From the NCBI RefSeq assembly GCF_002994635.1, contig NZ_PVNL01000111.1:1-64000 (forward strand): a stretch of DNA of 64,000 nucleotides. Direction: 5' to 3'. This DNA comes from Enhygromyxa salina. GTDB taxonomy: Bacteria; Myxococcota_A; Polyangia; Nannocystales; Nannocystaceae. Positions 9,082 through 17,869 of the stretch are shown piece after piece. The notes under the pieces were generated by a model, which had not been told where the DNA came from, ran no database searches, and worked only from the letters and a program-made list of their open reading frames with translations. Each line of letters begins with the position of its first letter. The first letter of the stretch is position 1. The translations under genes were made by a program, and so were the position numbers.

Positions 9082-10824
9082 TCAACTGGGCACATCCGCT
9101 CCGGCTCGCCGCTCACGAACCAGGCGAACGAACAGCGCGAGTGACTCGACGCTCATCCACAGGATCAAGCCGCTGAGCACCACGGTCAGCCCAAACAGCA
9201 GCCAGTCGTGGTCGGCCCAGAACCCCAGCAGGTGGAGGATCAGCGACAGCCACGTCACGCCCATCACGAACAGCATCGGGATCACCAGCGGCAGCACCGG
9301 TCGGCGTCGCTGCCAGTAGTAGAGCGCGAGCACCAGCAAGGTCAGCGACGCGATCATTTGGTTGCTGGCGCCAAACACCGGCCACAGCGCCCACGCAGCC
9401 TCGCGCACGGCTCCGCTGTCGTCGGACACCCGCAGCGTCGCCAGCAAGATCGCGGGCACCACCGCGATCACGGTCGCCACGTAGGGGTTGGCCAGAACCT
9501 TGATCTTCAGGGCGTCGCCGACCTCGGCGATGATGAACCGCTCGATCCGCGTGGCGGTGTCGAGGGTCGTCGACGCGAACGAGATCACCAGCACCGCCAT
9601 CAGGGTCTGGGCCAGCAGCGTGGAGATCCCCAGCTCCTGCAAGAACGCCGCGCCGCCGATCACGAACGCGGCCGCCTTGTTGCCCGACGCGTGGGCCCAG
9701 CTGTCGTAGTAGACCGCCCAGCTCAGATCCTCGACCGGGCCCTGGCCGGGCAGGGCGCAGAAGCCGACCAGGCCGATCCCGGCGACCGCGGCCATCGTCG
9801 AGGCCAGCGCCAGCGCGCCCTCGCCGAGCATGCTGCCGTAGCCGATCAGGCGCGCGTCGCTGAGCTTGTCGAGCTGCTTGGAGGTGGTCCCCGACGACAC
9901 CAGCCCGTGAAACCCCGAGATCGCTCCACACGCGATCGTCACGAACAAGAACGGGATCATCGAGGGCGCGTCGCCGTTGGTCGTGCGGATCGCCGGGGCG
10001 TCGAAGTCGGGGTGGGCGACGAATATGCCCAGGAACAGCAAGCCGAGCCCCACCACCAGCTGGTGGCTGTTCACGTAGTCGCGCGGCTGCAGCAACAACC
10101 AGACCGGCAGCAAGCTGGCGATGGCCGAGTACACGAACAGCCCCAGGAGCCAGGCGAGGTTGGCCTGCTGGGCGTCGAGGCCCGCGTCGGTCAGGTCGAT
10201 CGGCACCTTGGTCCCGACCCACACGAACACGTAGAGCACGACCAACGCGATCAGCGAGGGGATCAGCGGCGGCATCTGGCGCTTGTAGAGCAACCACCCG
10301 ATCACCACCGCGACCACGATCGCAATGTTGACCGGTAGCACCGAGGTCGGGACCGCCATGAACAGCCCCGCGATCGCCATGGCGAACACCGCCAGCACCA
10401 GCCAGCTCAGGACCATGATGAAGCACAGGAACATCAGGCGGACCCGGCCGCTGACGACCTTGGCGGCGACGTCGGCGATCGATCGGCCCTTCTCCCGCAC
10501 GCTCACCACCAGCGCGCCATAGTCGTGGACGGCGCCCATGAAGATCGTGCCGAACACGACCCACAGCAGCGCTGGCAGCCAGCCCCAGTACGCGGCGACG
10601 CAGGGTCCAATGATCGGCGCCGCGCCAGCGATCGACGTGAAGTGGTGGCCGAGCAACACCGGGCGCTTGGTCGGGACGAAGTCGCTGCCGTCCTCGAGCT
10701 CGTGAGCGGGGGTGACGAACTCGGGGTCGTCGTCCTGGTAGATGCTGCGGCCGATGTAGCGGGCGTAAAACCGGTAGGCCGCGAGAAACGTGAGCAGTAC
10801 CAGCGCGGTCACGACGGCGGCCAT
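9082..10824 (-). CDS. cstA: carbon starvation protein A (peptide/pyruvate transporter family)
   Basis: CstA-family transporter of about 580 residues with more than 14 hydrophobic segments. Recognisable family blocks are the N-terminal ARYIGRSIYQDDD, the GHHFTSIAGAAPIIGPCVA segment and FGTIFMGAVHDYGALV. Members import peptides or pyruvate under carbon limitation. I prefer ATG 10824 over TTG 10860 because ATG fits the family N-terminus, and a G-rich stretch (GGGGGG) lies 12 bases upstream. Divergent from the gene at 10891; the 66-bp gap leaves little room for two promoters. Confidence 0.92.
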   Translation of the reverse strand: MAAVVTALVLLTFLAAYRFYARYIGRSIYQDDDPEFVTPAHELEDGSDFVPTKRPVLLGHHFTSIAGAAPIIGPCVAAYWGWLPALLWVVFGTIFMGAVHDYGALVVSVREKGRSIADVAAKVVSGRVRLMFLCFIMVLSWLVLAVFAMAIAGLFMAVPTSVLPVNIAIVVAVVIGWLLYKRQMPPLIPSLIALVVLYVFVWVGTKVPIDLTDAGLDAQQANLAWLLGLFVYSAIASLLPVWLLLQPRDYVNSHQLVVGLGLLFLGIFVAHPDFDAPAIRTTNGDAPSMIPFLFVTIACGAISGFHGLVSSGTTSKQLDKLSDARLIGYGSMLGEGALALASTMAAVAGIGLVGFCALPGQGPVEDLSWAVYYDSWAHASGNKAAAFVIGGAAFLQELGISTLLAQTLMAVLVISFASTTLDTATRIERFIIAEVGDALKIKVLANPYVATVIAVVPAILLATLRVSDDSGAVREAAWALWPVFGASNQMIASLTLLVLALYYWQRRRPVLPLVIPMLFVMGVTWLSLILHLLGFWADHDWLLFGLTVVLSGLILWMSVESLALFVRLVRERRAGADVPS

Positions 10825-10890
10825 GGCCGGCAGTGTCCCCCCGGCCACACCTGCAAGCAAACCGCCAAACGAGCGAGCGCAGGCGGTAGT

Positions 10891-12348
10891 ATGCGTGCTC
10901 CCTCACCCCGCATGGAGACCTATCGGATCCGCTATCTCGGCAGCGAGAACCCAGCGCCCGCGCTCGAGCTGGTGTGCAAGTTCACGGGCGTCGGCCTGCG
11001 CGAAGCCAGGGAGCTGGTCGGGACCCGCGGCGTGATCCTGGACAACGTCAGCGCAGCCGAGGCCCGGCGCGTGACCGAGCGGTTCGCGGCGGTCGGGGCC
11101 GAGATCGAGGTCGAGCCGATCTGGCGCCACGTCCATGCCTACGATCCGCGCAGCCCGGCCCGGGCAGATCAGATCATCCAACGCCTGCGGGCGGGCGCGG
11201 GCGAGCTGGCGATCGACGAGGGGCAGCTCGGCGCGCTCGTCGAGGGCGAGCCGCAGCTGTTCGCCGACGAGCGGCTGACCGAGCGCCGCGTCGTCGTCGA
11301 GCTCGAGCGCTGGCGGGCCCGCGGACTGGAGCTGGCCGCGAGCGAGATCGAGATCGTCGAGGCGCTGAGCGAGCGCGACCTCGCGCTCGAGGCCAGGCTC
11401 CGCGACAACCCCGACGACGTCGCCACCCACCTGATCTACGGCGATCTACTCCAGACCCGCGGCGACGCCCGCGGCCAGCTGATCGCCTTGCAGCACGCCC
11501 GCGAGCAGGCCAGCGGCGCAAACCTGGCCCAGCTCGAGGCGCGCGAGCGAGACATCCTCGAGCGCCACGCCAGCCACCTGTTCGGCCCGCTGCGTCGGGT
11601 CGCGGACGCCGTCGTCGTTCGCTGGTCGCGGGGGTTCATCGACGCCGCGTTCATCGGCGTCGGTCGTGGGCGCGCGTTCCTGGCTCCGCTGCAGACCCTG
11701 ACCGACCTGCTGCGGCTGCCGATCGCGGCGCGGATGACCTCGCTCGGGGTGACGAGCGCGCTGCTGAGTCGCCAGCAGCTCGAGCCCGCGCTGTGTAACT
11801 CCGAGGTCGTCGCGTGTCTGCGCGAGCTCGAGCTCGGCGACCACGTCGCCAACGCTGGCAGCGCCCGCGCGACGATGACCCTGACCCGGCTGTGGTCGCA
11901 CCTGCGCAGGCTCCACAAGCTGATCTTGCACAGTGATCAACCCCCGCTGCACGAGCTGCACTCGCCGACCCTCGAGCACCTCGAGCTGCACATGAACGGG
12001 CTGCGCGACAGCTCGTCCCGACGCTTCGTCCCCGGTCGCTTGCCGCGGCTGCGCACGCTCACCTTGGAGTTTGCGTACGCCGAGCGGATCTCCCCGGCCG
12101 CGTTCGCGGATCTACTCGGGCTCCCGGAGCTCGATGGGGTGACCGAGGTGACCCTGCGCCTGCCGAACGACCCGATCCCGTTCGCGCTCGCCGACGTGCT
12201 TGCGAGCGTCCCTCGCCTGGCCACGCTCGCGAGCTTGGATCTGTCGCGCTGTGTGGTCGACGAGCGCGCCATGGAGGCGATCACCCACGCGCGCGATCGC
12301 GGGCGCCTACCCGACGGCCTGCTCATGCCCAAACTGCGGCCCTCCTGA
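10891..12348 (+). CDS. L12-like domain plus TIGR02996 repeat-companion protein
   Basis: A 485-residue protein. Residues about 25-75 (TGVGLREARELVGT then AEARRVTERFAAVGAEIEVE) match the pattern of the ribosomal protein bL12 C-terminal domain. A TIGR02996-type repeat-companion segment follows near residue 170 (RDNPDDVATHLIYGDLLQTRGD), a domain common in Myxococcota beside leucine-rich repeats. The second half contains weak leucine-rich repeat-like periodicity (LRRLHKLILHSDQPPLHELH and similar). ATG 10891 has AGGCGG five bases upstream; ATG 10912 is an alternative. Soluble and probably a protein-interaction scaffold. The L12-type domain outside the ribosome has no obvious role. Confidence 0.75.
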   Translation: MRAPSPRMETYRIRYLGSENPAPALELVCKFTGVGLREARELVGTRGVILDNVSAAEARRVTERFAAVGAEIEVEPIWRHVHAYDPRSPARADQIIQRLRAGAGELAIDEGQLGALVEGEPQLFADERLTERRVVVELERWRARGLELAASEIEIVEALSERDLALEARLRDNPDDVATHLIYGDLLQTRGDARGQLIALQHAREQASGANLAQLEARERDILERHASHLFGPLRRVADAVVVRWSRGFIDAAFIGVGRGRAFLAPLQTLTDLLRLPIAARMTSLGVTSALLSRQQLEPALCNSEVVACLRELELGDHVANAGSARATMTLTRLWSHLRRLHKLILHSDQPPLHELHSPTLEHLELHMNGLRDSSSRRFVPGRLPRLRTLTLEFAYAERISPAAFADLLGLPELDGVTEVTLRLPNDPIPFALADVLASVPRLATLASLDLSRCVVDERAMEAITHARDRGRLPDGLLMPKLRPS

Positions 12349-12396
12349 ACTCGAGCCTGTTGCTGCGAGCGCTCGCGCCGTGGTACCAGCGCGGGC

Positions 12397-14229
12397 ATGG
12401 GTCGACTGCGCGGCGCCAAGTTTGTTGTCCCGGCTCTGTTCGGCCTGGTGTGCGGCTGCTACCTGTTTGGCGACGAGCCCAAGGCCCGCAAGAAATCCGA
12501 CGGCGGCGCGGACGACTCTGCGCAGGCCCAGACCAGCCAAGACGCTCAGCCACCCGCGGAGGCCCAGCCCACGCCCGAGGGCGAGGCCACCGACTGTCCC
12601 GCGCTGCTGACCGGCGTCGAGACCAAGGCCCGGACGATCGCCGCCGCGTGTCCGCCCGTGCACGTGCGCGGGCTGTACCGGATCGACGGCGGGACGCTCG
12701 AGGTCGAGGCCGGTGTCCAGCTGCGCTTCGAGCCGGGCGCCGTGCTCGAGGTCGGGCGCGACAAGCCTGGCACCTTGAAGGTCAACGGCACCCCCGAGCA
12801 GCCCGTGCGCTTCGTCGCCGACTCGGTCAGCGACAGCGGCGGGTGGCAGGGCGTCCGCCTTTACGCCCAGGCCGACGGCTCGGCGCTGAGCCACGTGGAG
12901 ATCGCCAGCGCGGGCACGGCCGATCAGGCCGCGCTGTGGATCGTCGCCACCCAGGTCCAGGTTCAAGGGCTGACCGTTCGCAGCTCCGCCGGCGTCGCGC
13001 TCGAGCTCGCGGGTGAGCGCGGCGTCCAGGTCCTCGGCGCCGAGCTGTCTGGGCTCGGCGTGGTCGCCCGCGCGACCCCGGCCGCCGCCGCCGGACTGCA
13101 CAGCCTCACGCTCGAGCCCAAGGCTCAGGTTGCGATCACGGCCGGGGTGGTGAACGCGACCCTCGAGTGGCCGGCCAACCCCTACCGAATCGAAGGCTTG
13201 ATCCGCGTTGAAGGCGAGGCCATGCGCCCAGCCCAGCTCAGCCTCACGCCGGGGACCAGCCTCCACTTCCTGCCCGACGCCCGGATCGTCATTGGCGGGT
13301 TCGGGCCGGGCAGCTTCAGCGCCAGCGCCGGGAGCCTGGACGCGACCGGCGTCCCCGACGGGGTCGACCAGACGATCAGCCTGCGCGCCGCCGAGCAACA
13401 ACAGCCCGGCGGATGGGGTGGGTTGCACGTCCAAGATCAGGGCCAGCTGACCCTCCGCAACGTCGAGCTGGTCCATGGCGGCGCGCGCGACGAGGGCGTT
13501 ATTTTGGCTGAAGGCAGCGCCAGCTTGAGCCTGGATGGGTGCACGTTCCGCAGCGATCTGGTCGGCGTCGAGCTGCGCGGCACTGGCGTGAAGGTCGAGA
13601 GCTTGGCCAACAACGCGTTCATCGACGTGCCCGTCGCGATCCGCACGACCCCCGCGCTGCTCGGGGCGCTCGGGCCCGACAACCGCTACGACGCCCGCGC
13701 CAACATCCACCTCGAGCGCGGCAAGGTCGAGGCCGACGCGACCTGGGCCGCACAGGCCGCTCCGATCATCGTTCACGGCGACGTGTTCGTCGACAAGGGA
13801 GCGACCTTGTCGATCGCCCCAGGATCGCGCCTGGGCTTTGATCCTGGCGTGATCCTGGGGGTCGGCTACTACGAGGCGGGCACGCTCGAGCTGCGCGGCA
13901 CCGAGGAGGCGCCGATCATCCTCGAGCCCACCCCACCACCAGCGCGCGAGCCCGACGCGCCCGCGCCCGAGGTCCAGCCCTGGGGCGGCGTCGTGCTGGG
14001 CGCCCACGCGGTCAAGACTCGGTTCGAGCACGTGCACCTGCGCGGCACCGGCAACGACGCCGCGATCGAGCTGCGCGACACCGCCGACGCCACGCTCGTG
14101 AACGTCGACTGCGCGGGATGTGCCGGAGCGACCGTGAAGTGGGGCTGCGAGTCGACGATCGGCAACATCGGCGTCACCGCCAGCGACGGGACCCCGACCC
14201 CGATGGCGGCGCCCACCCAGTGCAAGTAA
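12397..14229 (+). CDS. right-handed beta-helix lipoprotein
   Basis: A 610-residue secreted lipoprotein: signal peptide with lipobox ending LVCGC (Cys21), then an acidic/Ala/Gln-rich linker to about residue 65. The rest is a repetitive beta-rich body with short turns (GGTLEVEAGVQLRFEPGAVL-like units recurring about every 100 residues, each followed by GTLxVxGT and APIxxxP), typical of parallel beta-helix proteins found on myxobacterial surfaces. No catalytic residues are evident. It follows the preceding gene by 48 bp on the same strand and may be cotranscribed. Outer-membrane location is inferred from the lipobox. Confidence 0.8.
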   Translation: MGRLRGAKFVVPALFGLVCGCYLFGDEPKARKKSDGGADDSAQAQTSQDAQPPAEAQPTPEGEATDCPALLTGVETKARTIAAACPPVHVRGLYRIDGGTLEVEAGVQLRFEPGAVLEVGRDKPGTLKVNGTPEQPVRFVADSVSDSGGWQGVRLYAQADGSALSHVEIASAGTADQAALWIVATQVQVQGLTVRSSAGVALELAGERGVQVLGAELSGLGVVARATPAAAAGLHSLTLEPKAQVAITAGVVNATLEWPANPYRIEGLIRVEGEAMRPAQLSLTPGTSLHFLPDARIVIGGFGPGSFSASAGSLDATGVPDGVDQTISLRAAEQQQPGGWGGLHVQDQGQLTLRNVELVHGGARDEGVILAEGSASLSLDGCTFRSDLVGVELRGTGVKVESLANNAFIDVPVAIRTTPALLGALGPDNRYDARANIHLERGKVEADATWAAQAAPIIVHGDVFVDKGATLSIAPGSRLGFDPGVILGVGYYEAGTLELRGTEEAPIILEPTPPPAREPDAPAPEVQPWGGVVLGAHAVKTRFEHVHLRGTGNDAAIELRDTADATLVNVDCAGCAGATVKWGCESTIGNIGVTASDGTPTPMAAPTQCK

Positions 14230-14409
14230 CACAGAGGGTATAAGAGAAAAAGCGAAGCGTTCCCCAGGCGGACCCGACCTCGAGCCCGAGCGAAGCGAGG
14301 GTGGCGACGCGCGCGGAGGCGAAGCCGAGCACGGGTCGCGTCGGGTTCGACTGGGGTATAGGAGAAAAAAAGCGAAGCGTTTGGACTGGTTGATCGTCTC
14401 GGATCCCTG
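14230..14409. other. intergenic region with short direct repeats
   Basis: No gene here. A motif of the form GTATAnGAGAAAAA followed by GCGAAGCGTT occurs twice, near 14238 and near 14356, about 118 bp apart. Between them are GCGAAGC-type repeats. It separates two plus-strand genes and could be a duplicated regulatory or terminator remnant. Confidence 0.6.
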
Positions 14410-15198
14410 ATGCCGCTGCTCGAGCTCGCCCTGCTGACTCAGTCGCTGATCTCCTCCGGTCAGCTGGACCTCGACCTCACCGCGCGCTTTCATGCAGCAC
14501 CGCTGGCCCAGACCAAGATCCTGGTCCGGCCGGGGCCCGAGCCGTTCGTCTATGTCGATGGTGCGCGCAAGACGGCCGCGCAGTGGGTGCCTGGCACCCC
14601 CGCGACCCGGGCCACGAAGAAGCTGTTCGAGCTGGTCGAGCACATCGACGACACCCGCACTGACACCACCTATAAGCACAGCACCAAGGTCCGGACCAAG
14701 CAGGGGCTCTACCACTTCGACTGCTCCGGCATGATCAACTGGGCGTTGGCCAAGGTGAGCAAGTCCGCGCTCGAGACCCTGGATCGCGAGCGGCCCGTGG
14801 CGGCCACGTACGTTCGCATCATCCAGAAGGCGCCGACCCAGCGAGCGCGTGGCGGGTGGCAGCAGATCGCCGACATCGAGGACGTCGAGCCCGGGGACCT
14901 GTTCGCCTGGAAGCGCCCCGCCAACTGGCCCAAGGGCGGCAACACGGGCCACATCGGGGTGGTGATCGCCAAGCCAGCCGCGGTCGCCCACATCGAGAAT
15001 GCGTACGTGGTCCGGGTGATCGACTCGACCCGCTATCGCCACCAGGACGACACCCGCGCGGAGGGTGAGACTGGGTTTGGGATTGGGACGATCTTGTTCA
15101 TGACCGACGACGCCCGCCAGCCGATCGGCTATGCGTGGCATGGGTCGGACAGCTCGGGGTTCTATCGCACGGACGTCGTGTTTGGCCGCGTGCACTGA
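14410..15198 (+). CDS. NlpC/P60-like cysteine peptidase family protein
   Basis: A 262-residue protein with the elements of a papain-like NlpC/P60 or amidase fold: candidate nucleophile Cys in HFDCSGMINWAL (about residue 103), then an aspartate/glycine turn VEPGDLFAWKRP and candidate histidine in NTGHIGVVIAK (about residue 180). Enzymes of this fold cleave peptidoglycan peptides or related amide bonds. No clear signal peptide is visible from ATG 14410; the first 12 residues are hydrophobic but short, so the true start may be slightly different. It has its own intergenic region upstream. Confidence 0.7.
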   Translation: MPLLELALLTQSLISSGQLDLDLTARFHAAPLAQTKILVRPGPEPFVYVDGARKTAAQWVPGTPATRATKKLFELVEHIDDTRTDTTYKHSTKVRTKQGLYHFDCSGMINWALAKVSKSALETLDRERPVAATYVRIIQKAPTQRARGGWQQIADIEDVEPGDLFAWKRPANWPKGGNTGHIGVVIAKPAAVAHIENAYVVRVIDSTRYRHQDDTRAEGETGFGIGTILFMTDDARQPIGYAWHGSDSSGFYRTDVVFGRVH

Positions 15199-15283
15199 GC
15201 GAGCGCGGATCTGAGCCATCCGCTGGGGTGGGGCGGTCACTGTGGTGGTTGTTTGGCCCGAAAAACCGCAGACTCGATCACTC

Positions 15284-15856
15284 ATGACGAACTACAAATT
15301 GCTTCAAGCGTGTGCCGTGATCGCGGTCGTCTCATTCGGCTGTGACTCCGGCGGGGACGAGTCCGCCACTGACAGCACCGGTGAGACTACGGGCGAGACC
15401 GCTGGTGACGGCGACGGCGACGGCGACGGCGATGGCGATGGCGATGCCGATGGAGACGATGTCCCATCCAACGCCGCCGAGCTGCTGCCGTTCCTCGAGT
15501 CCGAGGCGTACGCCGGCTTCCCCGCCGAGTCCGCCGTTCACCCGGCGACCGGCGCGAGCCCGCATGGCGACGTGCGGGTCTTCATCAACGCCGCCCTCGA
15601 CGACTCCCTGTCTGGCGGCAACGCGTCGCACCCGATCGGCTCGGCTGCGATCAAGGAGCTGTACTCGAACGACGCCCGGATCGGCTGGGCCGTCATGGTC
15701 AAGACCCAGGCCGACAGCGACGCGGGCAACGGCTGGTACTGGTACGAGATCATGAACGACAGCGTGATCGCCGACGGCAACGGCGACATGACCTGCACCG
15801 GTTGCCACGCCGGGACAGGCAACGACTTCTTCAGCACCGTCTACCCCCTCCAATAG
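15284..15856 (+). CDS. (GD)n lipoprotein with single c-type haem motif
   Basis: A 190-residue lipoprotein: signal peptide with lipobox VSFGC, a Thr/Glu/Gly linker, a run of Gly-Asp dipeptides, then a globular domain. Near the C-terminus lies CTGCH, the CxxCH covalent haem-attachment motif, with nearby WYWYE and GWAVMVK segments reminiscent of the cytochrome P460/CytP family (tentative). It would be a periplasmic or surface electron carrier or redox enzyme. ATG 15284 was chosen because it begins the signal peptide; the longer frame from 15242 adds residues that spoil it. Convergent with fxsA across a hairpin. Confidence 0.75.
   Translation: MTNYKLLQACAVIAVVSFGCDSGGDESATDSTGETTGETAGDGDGDGDGDGDGDADGDDVPSNAAELLPFLESEAYAGFPAESAVHPATGASPHGDVRVFINAALDDSLSGGNASHPIGSAAIKELYSNDARIGWAVMVKTQADSDAGNGWYWYEIMNDSVIADGNGDMTCTGCHAGTGNDFFSTVYPLQ
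15404..15460 (+). repeat. Gly-Asp coding microsatellite
   Basis: Consecutive GGC/GGT-GAC/GAT codons encode about nine Gly-Asp pairs immediately after the lipidation region. The same type of repeat occurs in the lipoproteins at 42211, 50441 and 54292. Confidence 0.85.
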
Positions 15857-15881
15857 AGGGGGGATCTTGGACGACGGGCGG

Positions 15882-15903
15882 GCGCCTCTGAAAACAGGGG
15901 CGC
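15882..15903. terminator. hairpin between convergent genes
   Basis: A 9-bp stem (GCGCCTCTG / CAGGGGCGC, one G-T type mismatch) with an AAAA loop lies between the stops at 15856 and 15915. There is no strong T tract, so this is a likely but weaker terminator. Confidence 0.5.
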
Positions 15904-15914
15904 TCGTTCGCGAC

Positions 15915-16421
15915 TCAGTCTTCGCTAGAGTCGCGTGCGTCGACGTCGACGATCTCCGCGTCGACGAACGGCCCACGACCACCACCGCCGCCCATCCCCG
16001 AGCCCCCGAGCCCGCCGAGCCCGCCAACGCCGATCTGCATCACCTGGATGTCGCCCCCTTCGATGCGCTTTTGCAGCCGAGCCTTGACCAGCTCCGCCAC
16101 GCTTCGGCGGACCGGCGGCACCATCATCGCCAGCCCAAACACATCGGTGAGGATCCCCGGCGTGATCAACATGACCCCGCCCGCCAGGATCAACAGACCC
16201 GACACGATCCCATCTTCTGGCAGCTGACCCTTGGACAGCGCCTCGCGATAGCTAGCGATCGCCTTACGCCCCTCGCGGCGGGCCAGCCACGACCCCAGCA
16301 GCCCCGTGACGGCGACCAGCGCGATCGTCGGCCCCGCGCCCATGAGCCCGCCGAGGGTGACCAGCAGGTACAGCTCGACCAGCGGGACCAGGGTGAACAG
16401 CAAGAACAGGCGACCAAGCAC
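15915..16421 (-). CDS. fxsA: FxsA family membrane protein
   Basis: A 168-residue protein with the FxsA hallmarks: N-terminal helices (LFLLFTLVPLVELYLLV), the GAGPTIALVAVTGLLGSWLAR block, and the loop-helix LLILAGGVMLITPGILTDVFG. FxsA overexpression relieves F exclusion of phage T7 in E. coli; its normal role is unknown. The cytoplasmic tail is Gly-rich then acidic. GTG start at 16421 with AAGGAG eight bases upstream. It lies 19 bp after the ABC1-kinase gene stop on the same strand and is probably cotranscribed with it. Confidence 0.9.
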   Translation of the reverse strand: MLGRLFLLFTLVPLVELYLLVTLGGLMGAGPTIALVAVTGLLGSWLARREGRKAIASYREALSKGQLPEDGIVSGLLILAGGVMLITPGILTDVFGLAMMVPPVRRSVAELVKARLQKRIEGGDIQVMQIGVGGLGGLGGSGMGGGGGRGPFVDAEIVDVDARDSSED

Positions 16422-16440
16422 GGCGGTATCTCCTTAGCAC

Positions 16441-17787
16441 TCAGGCCGCCGGGTCTGCCGGCCGCGCAACAAATTCGCCGGCGAACGCGTCGAGGTAGCC
16501 CTTCAAGAAGGTGTACGACGGCACCCGCGCCCCCAAGATCCGCATGTTCCCGTAGTGACCGACCACCGTGCGATCCAAGAAGATCAGCTCGGTCGCCGGC
16601 TGGAACGAGGACATCCGCTTGATCGAGCCCGGGATCAGCTTGACCACCTCGTCGTGCACGGTCGAGCGCGAGTAGTCGAAGATCGCCACATCCAAGAAGG
16701 GATCGGCGAAGGTGTCACGCCAGCTCTTGTAGAACCCATCGTCGGGCCGGGGCCCGTCTGGCCGCCGGACCTCCAGACGCAGCAGCGCGTCGTCGACCGC
16801 GTCCCACTCCTGCGCGATACCCTGCTCGATCAGATCTTTGTAGGCGCCAATGATGTCGACCCGCAGCCGCTTGGCGCAGCCAAAATCGTAGAGCACCAGC
16901 TTGCCGTCTGGCCGAAACGCGAAGTTACCCGGGTTGGGATCCGCGTGGATGATGCCCAGCTCGAACACCTGACTGCACATCATGTGGAACAGGTTGCGAC
17001 CCAGCTGATCGCGCTGGGCCTGGGTGTAGCCCAAGCCGTTCAGATCCGTGAGCTGATCGCCGCCTTCGTAGGTCAGCGTCAGCACCCGCTTGCTCGAGCG
17101 CTCACCCACGACCTCGGGCAGGACCATGAAGTCGTGGCGGCCCAGGTGGAACTCACGAAACAGGCGGACGTTGGCGGCCTCGTTGGTGTAGTCGAGCTCC
17201 TCGTGGAGGTGCTTGCGGACCTCCTTGAACGAGGCGTTGAGCGCCTCGCGGCCGATGTTGACGATCCCGCTCGCGCGCAGGGCCAGCTTGAGCTGGGCCA
17301 GGTCGGAGTCGACCGCGTCCTCGACACCGGGGTACTGGACCTTGACCACGACATCGCGCCCGTCGTCGGTGGTCGCGCGGTGGACCTGCCCGATCGAGGC
17401 GGCCGCGAACGGCTCCGGATCAAAGCGTGAGAACAGCAGCTCTGGCGCCGAGCCGAGCTCGCGCTCGACCTGCTCGGCGATCACCGCGTAGTCCATCGGC
17501 GGCGCCTCGCGCTGCAGCTTGCCGAGCGCGTCGGACAGCTCTTTGGGCAGCACGTCTTGGGCGATCGACGCCATCTGCCCGACCTTCATGACCGCGCCCT
17601 TGAGCTCGCCGAGCGTCTGCGCGATCCGGTTGCCCGACTCGCGATTGGATTCCTCGCGCGAGGTCGCCGCGTCGGCCTCGGACTGGAACAGCGCCTTGAC
17701 CCGCGTCCGCGCCATGTTGCCGGCGACCGAGGCGGTCATACCAGCCAACTTCAAGAAGCGCTTGCCGCGGGACGGGGGTGCAGCCAC
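16441..17787 (-). CDS. ABC1/UbiB/AarF family atypical kinase
   Basis: A 448-residue protein of the ABC1 (ADCK/UbiB) family. It shows the KxGQ motif region (AVMKVGQMASI), QREAPPMD, the Ala-rich nucleotide loop (AAASIGQVHRA), the VVVKVQYPG lysine block, ELDYTNEAAN, the catalytic-loop equivalent IIHADPNPGNFAF and the metal-binding YDFGCAKRL. These proteins support isoprenoid quinone or lipid metabolism as ATPases/kinases. I chose GTG 17787, so the RGKRFLKLAG segment is kept; ATG 17739 is an alternative. The open frame beyond 17787 is spurious. No C-terminal membrane helix pair is obvious. Confidence 0.88.
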   Translation of the reverse strand: MAAPPSRGKRFLKLAGMTASVAGNMARTRVKALFQSEADAATSREESNRESGNRIAQTLGELKGAVMKVGQMASIAQDVLPKELSDALGKLQREAPPMDYAVIAEQVERELGSAPELLFSRFDPEPFAAASIGQVHRATTDDGRDVVVKVQYPGVEDAVDSDLAQLKLALRASGIVNIGREALNASFKEVRKHLHEELDYTNEAANVRLFREFHLGRHDFMVLPEVVGERSSKRVLTLTYEGGDQLTDLNGLGYTQAQRDQLGRNLFHMMCSQVFELGIIHADPNPGNFAFRPDGKLVLYDFGCAKRLRVDIIGAYKDLIEQGIAQEWDAVDDALLRLEVRRPDGPRPDDGFYKSWRDTFADPFLDVAIFDYSRSTVHDEVVKLIPGSIKRMSSFQPATELIFLDRTVVGHYGNMRILGARVPSYTFLKGYLDAFAGEFVARPADPAA

Positions 17788-17869
17788 GTCTGAGCACTGT
17801 GCACCCTCGCTGCAAGCCGCGCAACCCAGAGCCACGACTGCGCTGAATCGCCGCGCGGGGAATCGCCTG

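Noticed and set aside
6856..9144. 762-residue plus-strand open frame
   Set aside because: Antisense to the FHA/DUF898 gene; its repeats mirror the Pro/Gly and membrane repeats of that gene.
12307..15285. 992-residue open frame on the minus strand
   Set aside because: It lies antisense to the beta-helix lipoprotein and NlpC/P60-like genes, has shadow-type Arg/Asp/Gly-rich composition and no recognisable domains. High GC makes such frames common.
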